From Vibrio echinoideorum (lineage in GTDB: Bacteria; Pseudomonadota; Gammaproteobacteria; Enterobacterales; Vibrionaceae): a DNA stretch of 64,000 nt. Position 1 is the stretch's first letter; the number at the start of each line of letters is the position of its first letter. A program made the position numbers and the translations under genes. Below, one piece after another: positions 33,997 to 43,607 of this stretch. The stretch spans positions 744,001 through 808,000 of the forward strand of contig NZ_AP025484.1 of NCBI RefSeq assembly GCF_024347455.1. The letters run 5' to 3'. The notes below the pieces were generated by a model. It was not told the origin of the DNA and did not search any database. It worked only from the letters and a program-made list of their open reading frames with translations.

Positions 33997-35573
33997 ATAG
34001 ACTCCTGTCGGCTGCTTGTTGAAAATGGGCTAGGTGGCTTAGTGGAAAAACCATGACACGATGCGTCACTAATCCATTGTTCCCATTTTTTTGGAAGTTC
34101 TAATTGGGTGATATCTTGTACGAAATCGTCACTAAGTTGTTCTTGTATTTGAGTTTTATTGACAGCATATAAATAGTCAAGTTTAGCGGCGACCGAATAT
34201 GGATAACTGTGAATATAGTCCTTAATATCTTCAATCGAATCCAAGCTTTCGAGGTTGATCAACGTTGAAGGTGACAGTGTTTCTGGTGGGGTTTTATGCA
34301 GCAAAGGATCGCCACGAGATTGAATACATTCCGCAACTGCACGGTATAGAGAGTATTCCCCAAAGTGAATCAATAGCGGTAATAATTGGGTGAGTAAATC
34401 AGTAGGGTTTTCGTAAAAACGGTTAGAAAGCAAGATGGCCGCTTTGATTGATTTCTGATGAGCAAGCTTTTCGTTTTTTTCAAATATTAAGATGTGACTA
34501 TGGAAGATTGCCAGGTTTGAAAGTACTTGATTTTGAAGATGACTTGGGAGCTTTAAGTTAACCTGCGTTGTAAATTGGTTTGCATGTTCTATCAGCGCTT
34601 TCTTACGGTTCATATTCGTTTCTCGTTCGTACGTAACTTTTAACGAATTGAAGTAGGTTGATATAGAGTGAATTACATCGATGTCTGCGGATGAGATACT
34701 GTTCGCGTAAATCTCACCTAATTTGATTAATATTTGCGTGTTGTCGGCGTTCTCAGCTAAATCGATGGCACGAATCGCTCGGTGGCTGATACTCGGCGTT
34801 AATTCAAAGGCTCGTATTGCTAGTTTCAGGGCTGGCAATAACATGTGGTGCTTTTCGTAAATACAGCTCAGACAATCTATTACGTTCAAAGAAAGAGGCT
34901 GCGCAACAAGATAATTGTGTAGTTTATCTATCGCTGATTTGGGTTTGCCTAATCCGTCTAAAATTAATGCTTCTGCCACTAACTTGGTTGGGTGCATGTT
35001 TGTTCTAGATTCATTGAGTAAAAACGAAAGCAATTCCCATTTCTTGCTTGCGATCAAGTGCTCTATTAGTGTTGCTTCAAACTGTACCTTTGTGTCTTTA
35101 CCCGGAATGTTTAACGCTGAATTGAGTGCGGCTTGATCATTGATTGGATAAAGGTTGGTGAGCTGCGTAATTTGCTTGGCTTCAAATACCGCCGTTTGGA
35201 TTTTCTTTCCGAGAGCGGCCGTATTGATCGGTTTAGAAATAAAGTGATGCGCTTCACCGGATAAAGCCGTCAATACCGTTTCCTGACGCATATCACCTGA
35301 AAGCAAAATTGTCGCAACGGTATGGTCAATGAGTCGGTTACGATAAAGAATCCCTAATAACTCAAACCCAGTAAAAGATTGTTCGAGATGGTAGTCGATG
35401 AGAAGTACATGGAAAGAGTGAGTCTCGACGGCTTTGATAGCTTGTTGGTAGTTGGTCGCGATGAAAATATTTTTGTGCGAAATCCCCAGACCAACGAGCT
35501 GCTGTTTGATAAGAATGGTGGCACTCTTAGAGTCGTCCACAAGCAAAACCCTTAGATCTGGATGTAAGGTCAA
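33990..35573 (-). CDS. Response regulator with N-terminal receiver and TPR-like C-terminal region
   Basis: A 527-residue protein. Residues about 7-130 are a receiver domain with acidic pair VDDS, phospho-acceptor Asp in VLLIDYHLEQSFTG, Ser/Thr LLSGD and Lys FISKPIN. The remaining about 390 residues are helical, with TPR-like patterns such as GLGKPKSAIDKLHNYL and LSCIYEKHHMLLPALKLAIRAFEL, and no DNA-binding or enzymatic motif, so the output is likely protein-protein interaction. The downstream Hpt gene overlaps it by 7 bases. Receiver-TPR proteins of this length occur in several Vibrio genomes (family knowledge); their target is not known to me. It could sequester or release a partner such as the adjacent sigma factor (speculation). 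Confidence 0.85.
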   Translation of the reverse strand: MTLHPDLRVLLVDDSKSATILIKQQLVGLGISHKNIFIATNYQQAIKAVETHSFHVLLIDYHLEQSFTGFELLGILYRNRLIDHTVATILLSGDMRQETVLTALSGEAHHFISKPINTAALGKKIQTAVFEAKQITQLTNLYPINDQAALNSALNIPGKDTKVQFEATLIEHLIASKKWELLSFLLNESRTNMHPTKLVAEALILDGLGKPKSAIDKLHNYLVAQPLSLNVIDCLSCIYEKHHMLLPALKLAIRAFELTPSISHRAIRAIDLAENADNTQILIKLGEIYANSISSADIDVIHSISTYFNSLKVTYERETNMNRKKALIEHANQFTTQVNLKLPSHLQNQVLSNLAIFHSHILIFEKNEKLAHQKSIKAAILLSNRFYENPTDLLTQLLPLLIHFGEYSLYRAVAECIQSRGDPLLHKTPPETLSPSTLINLESLDSIEDIKDYIHSYPYSVAAKLDYLYAVNKTQIQEQLSDDFVQDITQLELPKKWEQWISDASCHGFSTKPPSPFSTSSRQESIC

Positions 35574-35903
35574 ATCGTCTTTCCCTAAATATTCAACTAT
35601 AGATTCAATTTAGGTGTCAAGTTGCACATTGTCAAGGTGGCAAGACCACATGTAAATACTCAATAAACTATTGGTAATTAAAGAATATTAACGAAAATTT
35701 ATGAAACCTATTGGGTGGTTATTATTTTGACCTTAATTTTGTGTTGCTAAGCAGGTTTTTTAAACAAAAAGAAGTAAGCCGCTAAGCTTACCTCTTTTGG
35801 TGATTACCGTTTTTTATTTGATATTTTGCTTTTTATTCGTCGATTTTTTGAGGTTAGAACTCATTTTTTAGGTTAGAACTCATAATAAAAGAGCAATAGG
35901 CTT
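35574..35903. other. Intergenic region upstream of the receiver-TPR gene
   Basis: The AT-rich part near 35580-35740 should hold the promoter of the receiver-TPR gene. A terminator hairpin serves the emrB end at 35765-35799. I see no coding frame here. Confidence 0.5.
35765..35799 (-). terminator. Terminator after the emrAB operon
   Basis: The stem GTAAGC / GCTTAC, extended by GA/TC pairs, is flanked by an A-tract on the left and TTTT on the right. It can act on both strands; on the minus strand it ends emrB transcription about 105 bases after the stop. Confidence 0.75.
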
Positions 35904-37441
35904 TTAATCACGCATGTTCAAAATCAGAACCGCAGCTAACGCTAAGAACGCAGTCATCATTAAGAATACATCGTTGTAGGCCATAATTGCGGCGTCACGC
36001 TGCATGGTTCCTAGTAAGCTTGCTTGCGCTTGTTGCATCGCGGTCGCGGCATCACTTCCTGACTGAATAAAGAACGCTTGCTGGTCTTTAAGTGTTTGCC
36101 AACCTAATTGACTCACTGAAGGCAGTGACTCTTTGATATGAGCCAAATGCTCACGGGTTTTGTTATCCAGTAGAGTAGCGATAATCGCGATACTGAAAGC
36201 GCCACCTAAGTTACGCATTACGTTGGTTAAGGTTGAAGCGTCAGGCGTGTCCATTTTGCTGATGTTCTTCATGGCAACCAGTGACAATGGAACCATAATA
36301 AATGGGCTGCCAATAGCACGCAGAACCATAGACAAAATCAGTTGTTGGCCACCAAAATCAATCGTCATGTGGGTATTTACATAACAACTGACACCAAACA
36401 TCGCGAAACCAAAGGTGACCAAGTATTTGGGCTTAATGATTTGTGTCAGCTTCGGAACAATCGGAAATATCAATAGTTGTGGGAATCCCATCCACATCAA
36501 CACTTCACCAATTTCCATCGCGTTATATTGCTGTATCTGCGTTAAGTACATTGGCAGAACATAGATAGACCCGAGTAGCGCCATCCCTAAAATCAGATAG
36601 GCGATACAAGACATAGCAAATTGCCCATCCCGCAATAGCCGCAAGTTAACCAACGGCTTTTTGTGTTGGAGTTCGTTGATCACGAAGTAAACCAAACTCA
36701 CCGCCGACACGATACTCAAGCCAATAATAAAGCTCGAACTGAACCACTCTTCACGGTTGCCTTCTTCCAATACCACTTCTAAACAACCTAGCCCGAGAGC
36801 CATGGTGGCGATACCGAACCAATCGGCCTTTTTAAGTGTGCCAAGGTCGAGCTTTTCATCATCCAAGCCATAGCGGATCATTGAGACTACGAGTAGAGCG
36901 GGCGGAATATTGATGTAGAAAATATAGTGCCACGAGAAGTTCTCGGTTAACCAACCACCAAACGTTGGGCAAACGTTGCAGTGACACCAAACAGTGCCAT
37001 ACCAATGGCGCGTTTGTTGACCGGCAATAACTGAATCACCAGCGAGAAAGCAAGCGGGATTAAAGCACCACCACTGAAGCCTTGCATCGCGCGGAATACA
37101 ATCATCGAGGTCATATTCCAAGAGAACGAACACAGCAAAGATGAAATGGTGAAAATGGCCGTTGTCCACGTGATATAACGGCGTTTACCAAGTGCTTTTG
37201 AAAGCCAGCCACTGAGTGGGATCGCGATCATCTCTGCGACTAGGTAAGACGTAGAGATCCACGAGCTTTCGTCTAAGGTTGCAGAAAGTGCACCTTGAAT
37301 GTCTTTGAGAGACGAGTTGGTGATTTGAATGTCTAAGATCGCCATGAACGCGCCAATCAAGCCGCCAAATAGGGCGATCCAATGACGGGTTGTTACCTCG
37401 TGCTCATCATTAGTTTGGGTGACAACACCAGCGTTGCTCAT
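35904..37441 (-). pseudogene. emrB: EmrB-type MFS drug exporter, frameshifted
   Basis: Two overlapping minus-strand frames together make one DHA2-family exporter. The first (37441 down to about 36960) gives the N-terminal five helices with the motifs LDIQITNSSL, SWISTSYLVAEM and GMALFGVTATFA. The second, ending at 35904, continues with PTFGGWLTENFSWHYIFYIN and the other nine helices. The break lies near 36955-36985, at the end of helix 5 (motif C, normally AP-x-x-GP-x-x-GG). Restoring the frame needs one extra base. Compared with the family motif about four further codons also seem missing, so a 13-base loss between similar CCCAACG stretches is possible (inference). The gene starts 4 bases inside the end of emrA. 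Without correction no functional 14-helix protein can be made; a base-calling error is the alternative. Confidence 0.8.
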
Positions 37442-38502
37442 GGTCTAGCCTCGTTTATCGCTACCACAGACAACCCAGGAAGCAATCTACCTTTAAGCTG
37501 TTGCTGATCTGAAATGGTAATTTTGACAGGTACACGTTGAACGATTTTTGTAAAGTTACCCGTTGCGTTCTCCGGTGGAAGTAGCGCAAATTTTGCACCA
37601 GTCGCAGGAGAGAAACTGTCGACCACACCCTCAAGTGGTTGACCTGGAAAAGCATCTAATTCAACTTCAACGGTTTGACCTTTATGGATGCCGCTTAATT
37701 GTGTCTCTTTGAAGTTTGCCTCAATCCACACTTGGTTGTTTGGCACCAAACTCATCAACGGCGCGCCAGCTTGAATCAACAAACCTTCACGCACACTGCG
37801 TTTACCAATCACGCCGTCTGTTGGGGCGTAGACTTTGGTGTAATCGAGATTGAGTTGTGCTTGTTCCCTTTGCGCTTGTGCTTCTGTAACCGATGCATTG
37901 GCTTGTTCTATCTCACTATCAATAACGATTAATTGGTCATTAGTAGCGACGAGATTAGCCTTTGTTTCTTCTAAATCGGCTTGGGTGACTTTTTGTTGTG
38001 CCACCATGCTATCGACTTCATCTTGCGACGCGTAATTACGTTTTAACAAGCTACGAGAGCGAACGACTTGTTGAGTCGCACGTTCGTATTCTGCTTGTGC
38101 GGAGTCGACTCGACTTTCTGCTTGGTTAATTTTGCTACGTTGTAACGTTTTTTGGGCTGTGAGGTTTTTTACATCTGATTGCACAACGGATAGATGAGCA
38201 TTGGCCTGAGCAAGTGCTGATTGATAATCGCGGTCATCGATTTGCACTAACAAATCACCAGCTTTTACTGATTGGTTGTCACTGACGTAAGACTTAACAA
38301 TATAACCAGATACCTTAGGGCTAATGTTAGTGATGTCGCCTTGTAGATAGGCATTATCGGTAGATTCAAAGTACTGACCGTACCCGTACCAGTATCCCGC
38401 CCCCGCTAAACCCAATGACAGCATGATCGCAGTAGCAATAAGCGGTGCTTTTTTACGTTTTTTTGTGCTTACTGATTGCGAAGCATTGTTGTTATCTGTC
38501 AT
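37438..38502 (-). CDS. emrA: EmrA-type membrane fusion protein of a multidrug efflux pump
   Basis: A 354-residue HlyD-family adaptor. It has a single N-terminal helix (about 20-38, LIATAIMLSLGLAGAGYWYG) and the EmrA signature ESTDNAYLQGDITNISPKVSG. A lipoyl-like half follows (SYVSDNQSVKAGDLLVQIDDRDY), then a coiled-coil hairpin rich in Gln and Ala (about 80-205), and the second half starting YAPTDGVIGKRSVREG. It would connect EmrB to an outer membrane channel and export hydrophobic toxicants. It overlaps emrB by 4 bases. The divergent LysR gene 127 bases away is the likely regulator. Length is close to E. coli EmrA (390). Confidence 0.9.
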   Translation of the reverse strand: MTDNNNASQSVSTKKRKKAPLIATAIMLSLGLAGAGYWYGYGQYFESTDNAYLQGDITNISPKVSGYIVKSYVSDNQSVKAGDLLVQIDDRDYQSALAQANAHLSVVQSDVKNLTAQKTLQRSKINQAESRVDSAQAEYERATQQVVRSRSLLKRNYASQDEVDSMVAQQKVTQADLEETKANLVATNDQLIVIDSEIEQANASVTEAQAQREQAQLNLDYTKVYAPTDGVIGKRSVREGLLIQAGAPLMSLVPNNQVWIEANFKETQLSGIHKGQTVEVELDAFPGQPLEGVVDSFSPATGAKFALLPPENATGNFTKIVQRVPVKITISDQQQLKGRLLPGLSVVAINEARP

Positions 38503-38629
38503 TTCGTTTTCTCATTTTGTTTTTATTTAGATGTAACGAATTGTAAATGAATATCATTAATTGATAAGATAGGAAAAAAGGGAAACACTGTTGCAAAAAT
38601 CTTACTAATAGTGAGTTTAGGAGAACCTG
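38503..38629. promoter_or_regulatory. Divergent promoter region of emrAB and the LysR gene
   Basis: A 127-base AT-rich spacer between divergent start codons. This is the usual position for a LysR-type operator controlling both directions. No specific T-N11-A box was assigned. Confidence 0.5.
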
Positions 38630-39532
38630 ATGGACTTAAATGCTGTGACTGTTTTTACACAAGTAGTTGATTGTGGGAGTTTTACGCATGCCGCGGAAGC
38701 TCTAAACATGACTAAGTCAACCGTAAGTCGGAAATTGGCAGAGTTAGAACAGCACTTAGGTGTGAGATTGATCACTCGTTCGACTCGAAGTTTGGTGCTA
38801 ACACCGGAAGGGGAACGCTTCTATCAATCGAGTATTCAAATGCATGAGATCATGAGCCAAGCCGAATTAGAAGTTTCAGCAAACCAAGATCTCATCCGTG
38901 GCCCTCTAAATGTTGTTCTTCCCGTTGAGTTGGGACATCAAGTTCTGGCGAAGTATATTCACAGTTTCCTCAAAGAACATCCAAATGTCACATTGAACTT
39001 GGAACTGACGAATCGCGAAGTTGATATCATTGCGGAAGGTATCGATCTTTATGCGCAAATTGGTGAGCTTTTGGATTCGAGCTTGGTTTCTCGATATCTC
39101 ACAACATCAAAACGTGCGTTGGTAGCCAGCCCGGAATATTTAGAGCAATTTGGTGATATCAAAACACCCGCAGATCTAAAACCACCGTTTAGGTTGATTG
39201 AAGTGGTGAATAAAGCGGCAAGGTTGCCTAAATGGCATTTGCAGCTGGAGGACGGTGAATCGATTTTGATAGAGCTGCCATGCCAGTTGAGGGTGAACAC
39301 GATTACAGCCTGCCTGACTGCTTGTGTTGATGGTTTGGGTATCGCCGTGTTGCCGGAGTTTATCTGTCGGGACCATTTTCAGACAGGGAAGCTAATAAGA
39401 CTATTGCCCGAATATGATATGCCTGAGGTATCTGTGAGTTTGGTGTATGCCGACAGACAGTTGATGCCAAAGCGTAAGAAAGTCTTTATCGATTATCTGT
39501 TAACAGCTTTTAAAAGTGGGAAGCATAAGTAG
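38630..39532 (+). CDS. LysR-family regulator, probable controller of emrAB
   Basis: A 300-residue LysR-type regulator. The N-terminal winged helix-turn-helix spans about residues 1-60 (MDLNAVTVFTQVVDCGSFTHAAEALNMTKSTVSRKLAELEQ, written here only as landmark ends MDLNAV and KLAELEQ). A substrate-binding-like domain follows from about 90 to 295 (GPLNVVLPVELG, DGLGIAVLPEFI). It belongs to the CrgA/DmlR-type branch, in which the recognition helix reads KSTVSRKLAELE. It is divergently placed from emrAB, which suggests that it senses an aromatic or drug-like ligand and controls the pump. The ATG follows TAGGAGAACC, a good ribosome site. Confidence 0.92.
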   Translation: MDLNAVTVFTQVVDCGSFTHAAEALNMTKSTVSRKLAELEQHLGVRLITRSTRSLVLTPEGERFYQSSIQMHEIMSQAELEVSANQDLIRGPLNVVLPVELGHQVLAKYIHSFLKEHPNVTLNLELTNREVDIIAEGIDLYAQIGELLDSSLVSRYLTTSKRALVASPEYLEQFGDIKTPADLKPPFRLIEVVNKAARLPKWHLQLEDGESILIELPCQLRVNTITACLTACVDGLGIAVLPEFICRDHFQTGKLIRLLPEYDMPEVSVSLVYADRQLMPKRKKVFIDYLLTAFKSGKHK

Positions 39533-39570
39533 CTTCTTGTTTAGCCATCTCAAGTTACTGAACAAGTACT

Positions 39571-39607
39571 CAGCTCTTTAGTATCAAAATAGAAAACTAA
39601 AGAGCTG
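39571..39607. terminator. Inverted repeat between convergent genes, possible terminator
   Basis: A perfect 11-base stem (CAGCTCTTTAG / CTAAAGAGCTG) with a 15-base loop lies between the stop of the LysR gene and that of the hydrolase-like gene. Neither side has a clean T-tract in the right orientation, although A/T-rich sequence adjoins the stem. Confidence 0.5.
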
Positions 39608-39619
39608 AATAAAAAAGAA

Positions 39620-42019
39620 CTAATTAAGCTCTGATTTCCACTCTACGACTTTTCCATTGCTTAACATGGCTTTCATAGAGGTAGGCGCGATTTCAAGACC
39701 ACCCTTGTGAAAGGTTTGTTCTGAAAAGTTCGCGATGATCTTGCTTCCATCATTAAAGAGAGTCTGTTGAACATCGCCGGTCTGATCTAACCATACAAAA
39801 TCGACTAACTGTTTATTCCATAACTGGTTGTGAATTGGTTCAAACCCGTTTTGGTAGTGTTTTAGTGCCGCTAACCTAGGGCTAGAACTTGTTAAGGCTT
39901 CGTCTCTGGTTAAGTGAACCATCGGCGGAGTGTTGTACAGCATCGCGGTTAAATCTCTACTTGTTTGTACATTGGTGAACTTCAGACTGTCTGAATGCCA
40001 ATGGTGCGCGTTGATCACTTCATCATGGAATACGGCTTGGTAAAGCGGGATTCTATATTTAGGTGAAAACAGCAGCGACTTGTAAGGCTCTTTGACCTGC
40101 GCAGGTTTAAAGAAAAAATCGGGTTTGTGGTCTGGATACCAACGACCTAAATAGTAAGGTGATTGACGATTTTCTTTCATGTCTTTATCTGTCCAACCGA
40201 AGCCTACCGTTTCTAAGCCGTGTGCAAATGCGATCCCCTTTGTCGTTAAACTATTACCATCTTCAGAACCTAAAACCAATGACGGTTGTTCAGACAACCA
40301 CTGCATTCGGTTATTGAACGCCAACAACATGTCGGACTCATTCGTATTGCTGTTACTCATTGTGTCGATATTGCTATTGCCATTGGTGCTGCTGTTACTA
40401 ATGGTATCGATGTTGCCACTGTAATCCTCTCTGGCCATTGCGGTGGCATCTACATCTAAGAACAAGCTGTTGAAGCGACCAAAGCTCATAATATCCAGCG
40501 CACGTTGTTTTACATAATCTAGATGGCAATTTGGATTCAGATAAAACCCGTTTCCTCGGAATCCCTTTTTCATGCTGCCATCGGCTAATTCAATCGCGCA
40601 AGTTTCTCGAATGGGTTTTGGCAATTGAGCCGTTAACCAGTTGTCGTTTAACTTGGCGGGTATTGCAGTGTTGTAGGAGTCATAGGTGCCAACCAGATAA
40701 CCGGATTGTTTAGCGAGTTCGACCGCATTCGGTTGATAGAAAGCTGGCATCCAATTATCAAAGCCTAACCAAAGCTTGTTTAAGCCCGCTTTATTTAGAT
40801 TAGCAACCATGTCTGAAGACAATGCTTGTCCCCAAGTTTCGGGAGCATTGAAGTAAGAGGGGGCGTGCTTCACCAACCAGTTTTTCTTGTTTTGCGCTGC
40901 ATTGTATTGAGCTTTAATGGTGTTGTTCGTCAGTGTTGGAGTCGCAACGGGGAACATGCTATTTAGAGATTGACTAAGCGAGTCTAGTAACAATTGTTTG
41001 TGATACTGACTGAACCAATCTTTGCCCTTGGTGAGTGATGAAAGCTCTCTTTTCGCTTCCTTGGAAATGTTGAGGTTAGTGCTCTTTAAATACCACGCTT
41101 TTAATCCCCACCAATCATGCACATCTTGGATACTTAAAGGATCTTTACCAAACAGGTAGATGTGGCTTGCGCCGATCAGCTTGCTCACATCTGGATTACG
41201 CCTTTGTTTTTCGACAAGTGATTCGCTGAGGTTGTTATCGATTCGCCAATTGCGGTATTGCTTCGCTCCTTCTAACCAAGTGTTTCCAAGTGTGATACGA
41301 ACAGAGAAAGGCTGTGATTGATTGAGCGTTGTAAATTGGTGTGATGCACTCATATCGATATTGGCTTTCGTATCAGAAAACGAGATCGTATTGTTTGTGG
41401 CGTTCAGCATTTGATAGCTGATGAATTGATCGTTTTGTTGCACGGTCCAAAACGGCATTTTTAAGTCTTGGCTGGTGTTACTTTCCGAGTGATTGTTCAC
41501 TAGATAGTTAGCCCAAACCTTACTGTCGGTCGGAATTCGCATCCCTTCGCTGAAAGGAAGAAACAGAGTTTGAGTTTGCTGTTCCGCTAGGTCAAACCAC
41601 GCCAATTCTATGGGTTGATTTCGTTTTATCTGAGTACCTGAAGGTAAGCTGAATTGAACAGTGAGTTCGCTTTGGTTTAGCTCTACTTCTACATTTATGC
41701 CACTGGGAATTAACGTCCAAGATGCGTTTTTGGGTGACCTTGTTTTATCCGATGAGCGTGCGCTAGCAGGGAAACCAAGGACAAGGTTCGTCACTTTTTG
41801 TTGTTGACGATCAACGGTGATCGCAGAGCCGTTAACACTTAATCCATTCCAGTCTATGTGTAGGTTTTGAGGCGAAATTGACACAGAGTTACTGGTGTTG
41901 AGGTTGGTATTAGTCAGTGTAATTGGACTTGCTTGTGCGTTTGAAGAAAATGCACAAGCTGTAAATAGAGTCGCAATGGCGATAGATGAAAGGTGAAACA
42001 GGTGACGTGTACTGAACAT
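39620..42019 (-). CDS. Secreted glycoside-hydrolase-like protein
   Basis: A 799-residue exported protein. It has a signal peptide (hydrophobic segment about 8-23) with cleavage likely after SNAQA near residue 30; an LFTAC sequence could alternatively act as a weak lipobox. Residues about 30-270 look like a beta-sandwich. From about 280 the pattern suits a TIM-barrel hydrolase: WWGLKAWYL, LNKLWLGFDNWMP, LVGTYDSYN, NSLFLDVDATA (candidate nucleophile Asp) and LVLGSEDGNSL (candidate acid/base Glu), then HGLETVGFGW. This resembles the GH101/GH129/GH36-like group of alpha-glycosidases, but I cannot fix the family. A short internal Ser/Asn-rich duplication (NIDT-x-SNS) follows the first catalytic segment. 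It is on the same strand as vxrABC, 122 bases after vxrC, so read-through is possible. Confidence 0.6.
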   Translation of the reverse strand: MFSTRHLFHLSSIAIATLFTACAFSSNAQASPITLTNTNLNTSNSVSISPQNLHIDWNGLSVNGSAITVDRQQQKVTNLVLGFPASARSSDKTRSPKNASWTLIPSGINVEVELNQSELTVQFSLPSGTQIKRNQPIELAWFDLAEQQTQTLFLPFSEGMRIPTDSKVWANYLVNNHSESNTSQDLKMPFWTVQQNDQFISYQMLNATNNTISFSDTKANIDMSASHQFTTLNQSQPFSVRITLGNTWLEGAKQYRNWRIDNNLSESLVEKQRRNPDVSKLIGASHIYLFGKDPLSIQDVHDWWGLKAWYLKSTNLNISKEAKRELSSLTKGKDWFSQYHKQLLLDSLSQSLNSMFPVATPTLTNNTIKAQYNAAQNKKNWLVKHAPSYFNAPETWGQALSSDMVANLNKAGLNKLWLGFDNWMPAFYQPNAVELAKQSGYLVGTYDSYNTAIPAKLNDNWLTAQLPKPIRETCAIELADGSMKKGFRGNGFYLNPNCHLDYVKQRALDIMSFGRFNSLFLDVDATAMAREDYSGNIDTISNSSTNGNSNIDTMSNSNTNESDMLLAFNNRMQWLSEQPSLVLGSEDGNSLTTKGIAFAHGLETVGFGWTDKDMKENRQSPYYLGRWYPDHKPDFFFKPAQVKEPYKSLLFSPKYRIPLYQAVFHDEVINAHHWHSDSLKFTNVQTSRDLTAMLYNTPPMVHLTRDEALTSSSPRLAALKHYQNGFEPIHNQLWNKQLVDFVWLDQTGDVQQTLFNDGSKIIANFSEQTFHKGGLEIAPTSMKAMLSNGKVVEWKSELN

Positions 42020-42141
42020 GTTTTGATTCCGTAAATAACAAGTTCGGTCATTAAAACTAAATAGCGTTAGTGCTTTGTCACCTATATGTCTCTATTCGTT
42101 AGCCCTCGATTCCTTGGGTCTCTATTTAAAATATAAGGTCA

Positions 42142-42960
42142 CTAAAAAGGCACAGCGACGCGCTGTACATATTGAACTTCAATCGCACCTTGGTATTCAA
42201 ACATCTCAACCGATGCACTCAAGTGTTTAGCGTCGCTATCCGATGGGCTTTGCTTTGGGACGACTTCTTGCGTTGCTTTGATTGGCACCTTGAAGCCTAG
42301 CATGTCGTAGTTTTCATCAAACCATTGCCAACTCACATTTGTGTCAGGGCAGTTGTCGATTACATTTGGTGGCGTTATTACAATATGCGGGTCATTAAGT
42401 TTGTTCTCTAGCGATAACCATCGCTTGCTGTCATCCAAAGCCACCACAATAGGGTAGAGGTTCGATCCTATGGTTAACTGATAAACCCCCGATACTGGTT
42501 TGATGAACAGTTCATTGGTCTCAATCTCCTGATATTCGATTTCAGAAGAGAGTTGCCCGTCGATCATAATTTTCCCGTCAGGTGAAACCAGAGCGATACG
42601 CTGAGCTTGGTTTTCTGAGTCTTGGTTAAGCTGTTCGGCTGACACTTTAATCTGATAGCCTTGTGAGGAAAGACCTTGGCGCCGGATAAAGCTGACTTGA
42701 ATGTGGTTTTTAGGTTCTGGTCTTTGTGTGAGTGCTGCTCCGCAGTGAGTTCGACTCAATATTTCTTGTTTTACTGGTAGCCAAAGCTGGCTATCGAGTT
42801 TCTCTTGATTGAGCGCGATTTGTAGCTCTTGCCACGCTACTTGGGGTTGGTCTTCGAGTAGTGATTGGTAGGCGTGTTGCAATGGTGTGTCGGTAAACCA
42901 AGCTGCATGGCACGCAAAGGGTAACGCGCATATCAATACTGTAAGCGATCTTACTTTCAT
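42142..42960 (-). CDS. vxrC: VxrC-like periplasmic protein (DUF2861 type)
   Basis: A 272-residue exported protein with a clear signal peptide (VLICALPFACHA, cleavage near residue 19). The mature part begins with an Ala/Leu/Gln helix (PLQHAYQSLLEDQPQVAWQEL), then beta-rich sequence and three Cys. It overlaps the end of the response-regulator gene by 4 bases and so belongs to the same operon as the sensor and regulator, in the order seen for vxrA-vxrB-vxrC of V. cholerae. Gene order and the DUF2861-like character support the name. Its molecular job is not established; a periplasmic partner of the sensor is an inference. Confidence 0.7.
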   Translation of the reverse strand: MKVRSLTVLICALPFACHAAWFTDTPLQHAYQSLLEDQPQVAWQELQIALNQEKLDSQLWLPVKQEILSRTHCGAALTQRPEPKNHIQVSFIRRQGLSSQGYQIKVSAEQLNQDSENQAQRIALVSPDGKIMIDGQLSSEIEYQEIETNELFIKPVSGVYQLTIGSNLYPIVVALDDSKRWLSLENKLNDPHIVITPPNVIDNCPDTNVSWQWFDENYDMLGFKVPIKATQEVVPKQSPSDSDAKHLSASVEMFEYQGAIEVQYVQRVAVPF

Positions 42961-43607
42961 TGTGATTCTCCAGACAAACGGTAACCTACTCCGCGATGCG
43001 TTTCTAGGTGGAGTGTCGGTAGTTTCTGACGCAAACGCAGTATGTGGTTGTCCACGGTTCTAGTGCTCGGAAACGCCTGGTATCCCCAAATTTTATTGAG
43101 TAATTCATCTCGGTGAAACACTCGCCCTTGGTTCTGCACAAACAAAACCAACAATTGAAATTCTTTGGGTTTTAGCGTGATAGGGCTTTCATCCAAATAA
43201 GCGATTCTTTCTGACAAGTTGATTTCTATGTTGGCGTAATTTAAGTGGCTAACACCTAATGGGCGAAGCTGTGAGATAACACGAGCTAGCAACTCCTCGT
43301 TTGAGAAAGGCTTAGTGACATAGTCTTTAGCACCGGCCATTAAACCTTCGACACGTTGCTGAACCTCAACTTTTGCTGTCAATACGATCACTGGCAGGGC
43401 TTTGAGCAGTAACCAGTTGGGTAGGTGTCGCAAGCTATCGCCGTCTTCGAGCTGTCGATCAAGCACCACGAGATCAGCGCGTAACCACACCTTACTGGCA
43501 CTCTTAGCATCTTGTACCCAGAGGCATTGATAACCATTAGATTCAAAGAAACTAACTAGGCCTTGCCCAAGTAGTGGGTCATCTTCAATCAGAAGTAGGG
43601 TGTTCAT
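42957..43607 (-). CDS. vxrB: VxrB/WigR-like OmpR-family response regulator
   Basis: A 216-residue regulator starting at the ATG of MNTLLLIEDDPLLGQG. An upstream in-frame ATG at 43661 would add 18 residues lying over the sensor gene and is unlikely. The receiver domain (about 1-115) has EDD, phospho-Asp in LVVLDRQLEDG, Thr/Ala VLTAKV and Lys VTKPF. The C-terminal winged helix (about 125-215) has LKPKEFQLLVLF, FHRDELLNKIWG and TRTVDNHILRLRQKL. With the adjacent sensor it matches VxrAB (WigKR) of V. cholerae, which responds to cell-wall damage and affects type VI secretion and biofilm (established there; assumed here). It overlaps the sensor gene by 23 bases. Confidence 0.85.
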   Translation of the reverse strand: MNTLLLIEDDPLLGQGLVSFFESNGYQCLWVQDAKSASKVWLRADLVVLDRQLEDGDSLRHLPNWLLLKALPVIVLTAKVEVQQRVEGLMAGAKDYVTKPFSNEELLARVISQLRPLGVSHLNYANIEINLSERIAYLDESPITLKPKEFQLLVLFVQNQGRVFHRDELLNKIWGYQAFPSTRTVDNHILRLRQKLPTLHLETHRGVGYRLSGESQ

